Source of the DNA: Anderseniella sp051010195
GTDB lineage: Bacteria; Pseudomonadota; Alphaproteobacteria; Rhizobiales; Aestuariivirgaceae
Reading direction: 5' to 3'
NCBI GenBank assembly: GCA_051010195.1
Contig: JBPCVV010000367.1
Location: 1-5,756, forward strand
DNA length: 5,756 nucleotides
The position numbers were made by a program, and so were the translations under genes. The notes below the pieces were generated by a model. It did not search any database. It saw nothing but the letters and a program-made list of their open reading frames with translations, and was not told where the DNA came from. Each line of letters begins with the position of its first letter. The stretch's first letter is position 1. Below are positions 5,069-5,756 of this stretch, in pieces.

Positions 5069-5756
5069 ATGAAGAACCCGGTCCGCAAATTCTACGCCAT
5101 AGCCTTGGCTTTGGCATTTCTCGCGATGCAAACGGCAGCGTCCTGGGCGGCTTCCATGGAAGAACGTCTGACGCAGTCTCGAGCCATCGACTCCCTTATC
5201 TGGAGCCTGCCGCTCATGAGCTACAAGGCCATGCGCGACGGGTACAAGGTAGATGGCGGGGTCGGCTTCAACGAAGTGGGCTACAACTCCCAGGTCCAGA
5301 ACTGGAAGCTGCAGATCACGACGCCGAACAACACCACGCCCTACGTGTTGTTCTTCTGGGACACCAAGGACGGTCCCGTCGTCATCGAGATTCCCCCCAG
5401 TGCTGACGGTGTCAGCCTCTTTGGGCCGCTCATGGACTCCTGGCAGCGACCGCTGGAGGATGTCGGGGCCAAGGGGAAAGACGGGGGACGCGGTGGCAAG
5501 TACCTCGTGATGCCGCCGACCTACCGGGGACCGCTGCCGATGAACGGTTACTACCCGTTGCGTCAAAAGACCTATCAGGGGTACTCGCTTCTGCGGCCGA
5601 TCATTGCCGACGCGAGCCCGGAGAACCTGGCGAAGGCCGTCGCCCTCGTGAAGAAGATCAAGATCTACCCGCTTGCCCAGGCCGATGCACCGCCTGCGAC
5701 AAAACACATCGATGTCTTCGACAAGAACCTCAACGCCCTCCCGGACTACGACGGAA
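5069..5756 (+). CDS. Secreted DUF1254-type protein, 3' end beyond window
   Basis: The first 229 residues are visible; the frame is open to the window edge, so the gene is incomplete here. Residues 1-28 form a signal peptide (R6, K7, hydrophobic core, SWAA), predicting a periplasmic or exported protein. The body fits the DUF1254 family: an aromatic-rich start (DSLIWSLPLMSYKAMR), a beta-strand block with PVVIEIPP (103-110), LFGPLMDSWQRPLEDVG (117-133) and GGKYLVMPPTY (142-152), then YPLRQKTYQGYSLLRP and KIKIYPLAQ. In known family members a DUF1214 domain usually follows, expected past 5756. The function of the family is not established. Codon use looks more GC-biased at third positions than in the adaptor gene. 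It is divergent from the AraC-family gene and may be its target. Confidence 0.85.
   Translation, partial: MKNPVRKFYAIALALAFLAMQTAASWAASMEERLTQSRAIDSLIWSLPLMSYKAMRDGYKVDGGVGFNEVGYNSQVQNWKLQITTPNNTTPYVLFFWDTKDGPVVIEIPPSADGVSLFGPLMDSWQRPLEDVGAKGKDGGRGGKYLVMPPTYRGPLPMNGYYPLRQKTYQGYSLLRPIIADASPENLAKAVALVKKIKIYPLAQADAPPATKHIDVFDKNLNALPDYDG

Noticed and set aside
5056..5707. Long minus-strand open frame across the DUF1254 gene
   Set aside because: It is antisense to a gene with a signal peptide, strong Shine-Dalgarno and recognisable family motifs, and GC-rich genes often leave such frames open.

Overview
The window looks like chromosomal DNA of a Gram-negative proteobacterium, most likely an alphaproteobacterium. 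This is inferred from moderately high GC, signal-peptide-bearing c-type cytochromes, a periplasmic adaptor protein, and FNR/CRP-type boxes (TTGAY-N4-RTCAA) like those of alphaproteobacterial oxygen- or nitric-oxide-responsive regulons. No rRNA, tRNA, CRISPR array, transposase or phage gene was seen.

Left part (about 1-1950): two related monohaem cytochromes c are transcribed divergently from a roughly 200 bp intergenic region that carries two FNR-type boxes, one near each start. Downstream of the rightward cytochrome lie an unrecognised 83-residue protein and a 60-residue protein. The second has a TTG start, a strong Shine-Dalgarno sequence and its own perfect FNR-type box. A short arginine-rich open frame follows and may be a remnant. 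This part reads as a small respiratory, low-oxygen or nitrogen-oxide responsive cluster.

Middle part (about 1950-3600): after an intergenic stretch with a long-range inverted repeat come two co-directional genes. One encodes a short secreted HlyD/RND-type periplasmic adaptor that ends where the beta-barrel normally finishes. The other encodes a protein with an N-terminal membrane anchor and a TerB-like helical domain. No pump gene is present; the adaptor and the anchored TerB-like protein appear to form a two-gene unit.

Right part (about 3600-5756): a leftward AraC-family regulator lies between two direct copies of a 131 bp sequence (about 91% identical). The first copy is the 3' end of the TerB-like gene plus its trailer; the second is a truncated TerB-like fragment upstream of the regulator. 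The regulator has a near-perfect FNR-type box upstream. Divergent from it, after about 425 bp without an intact gene, starts a secreted DUF1254-type protein that runs off the right edge.

Overall, cytochromes, a small conserved-looking protein and probably the AraC regulator appear to share one FNR/CRP-superfamily regulator encoded elsewhere. The repeat suggests that the AraC segment entered, or was rearranged within, a TerB-like locus. All function calls rest on motif recognition by eye, with no database search.
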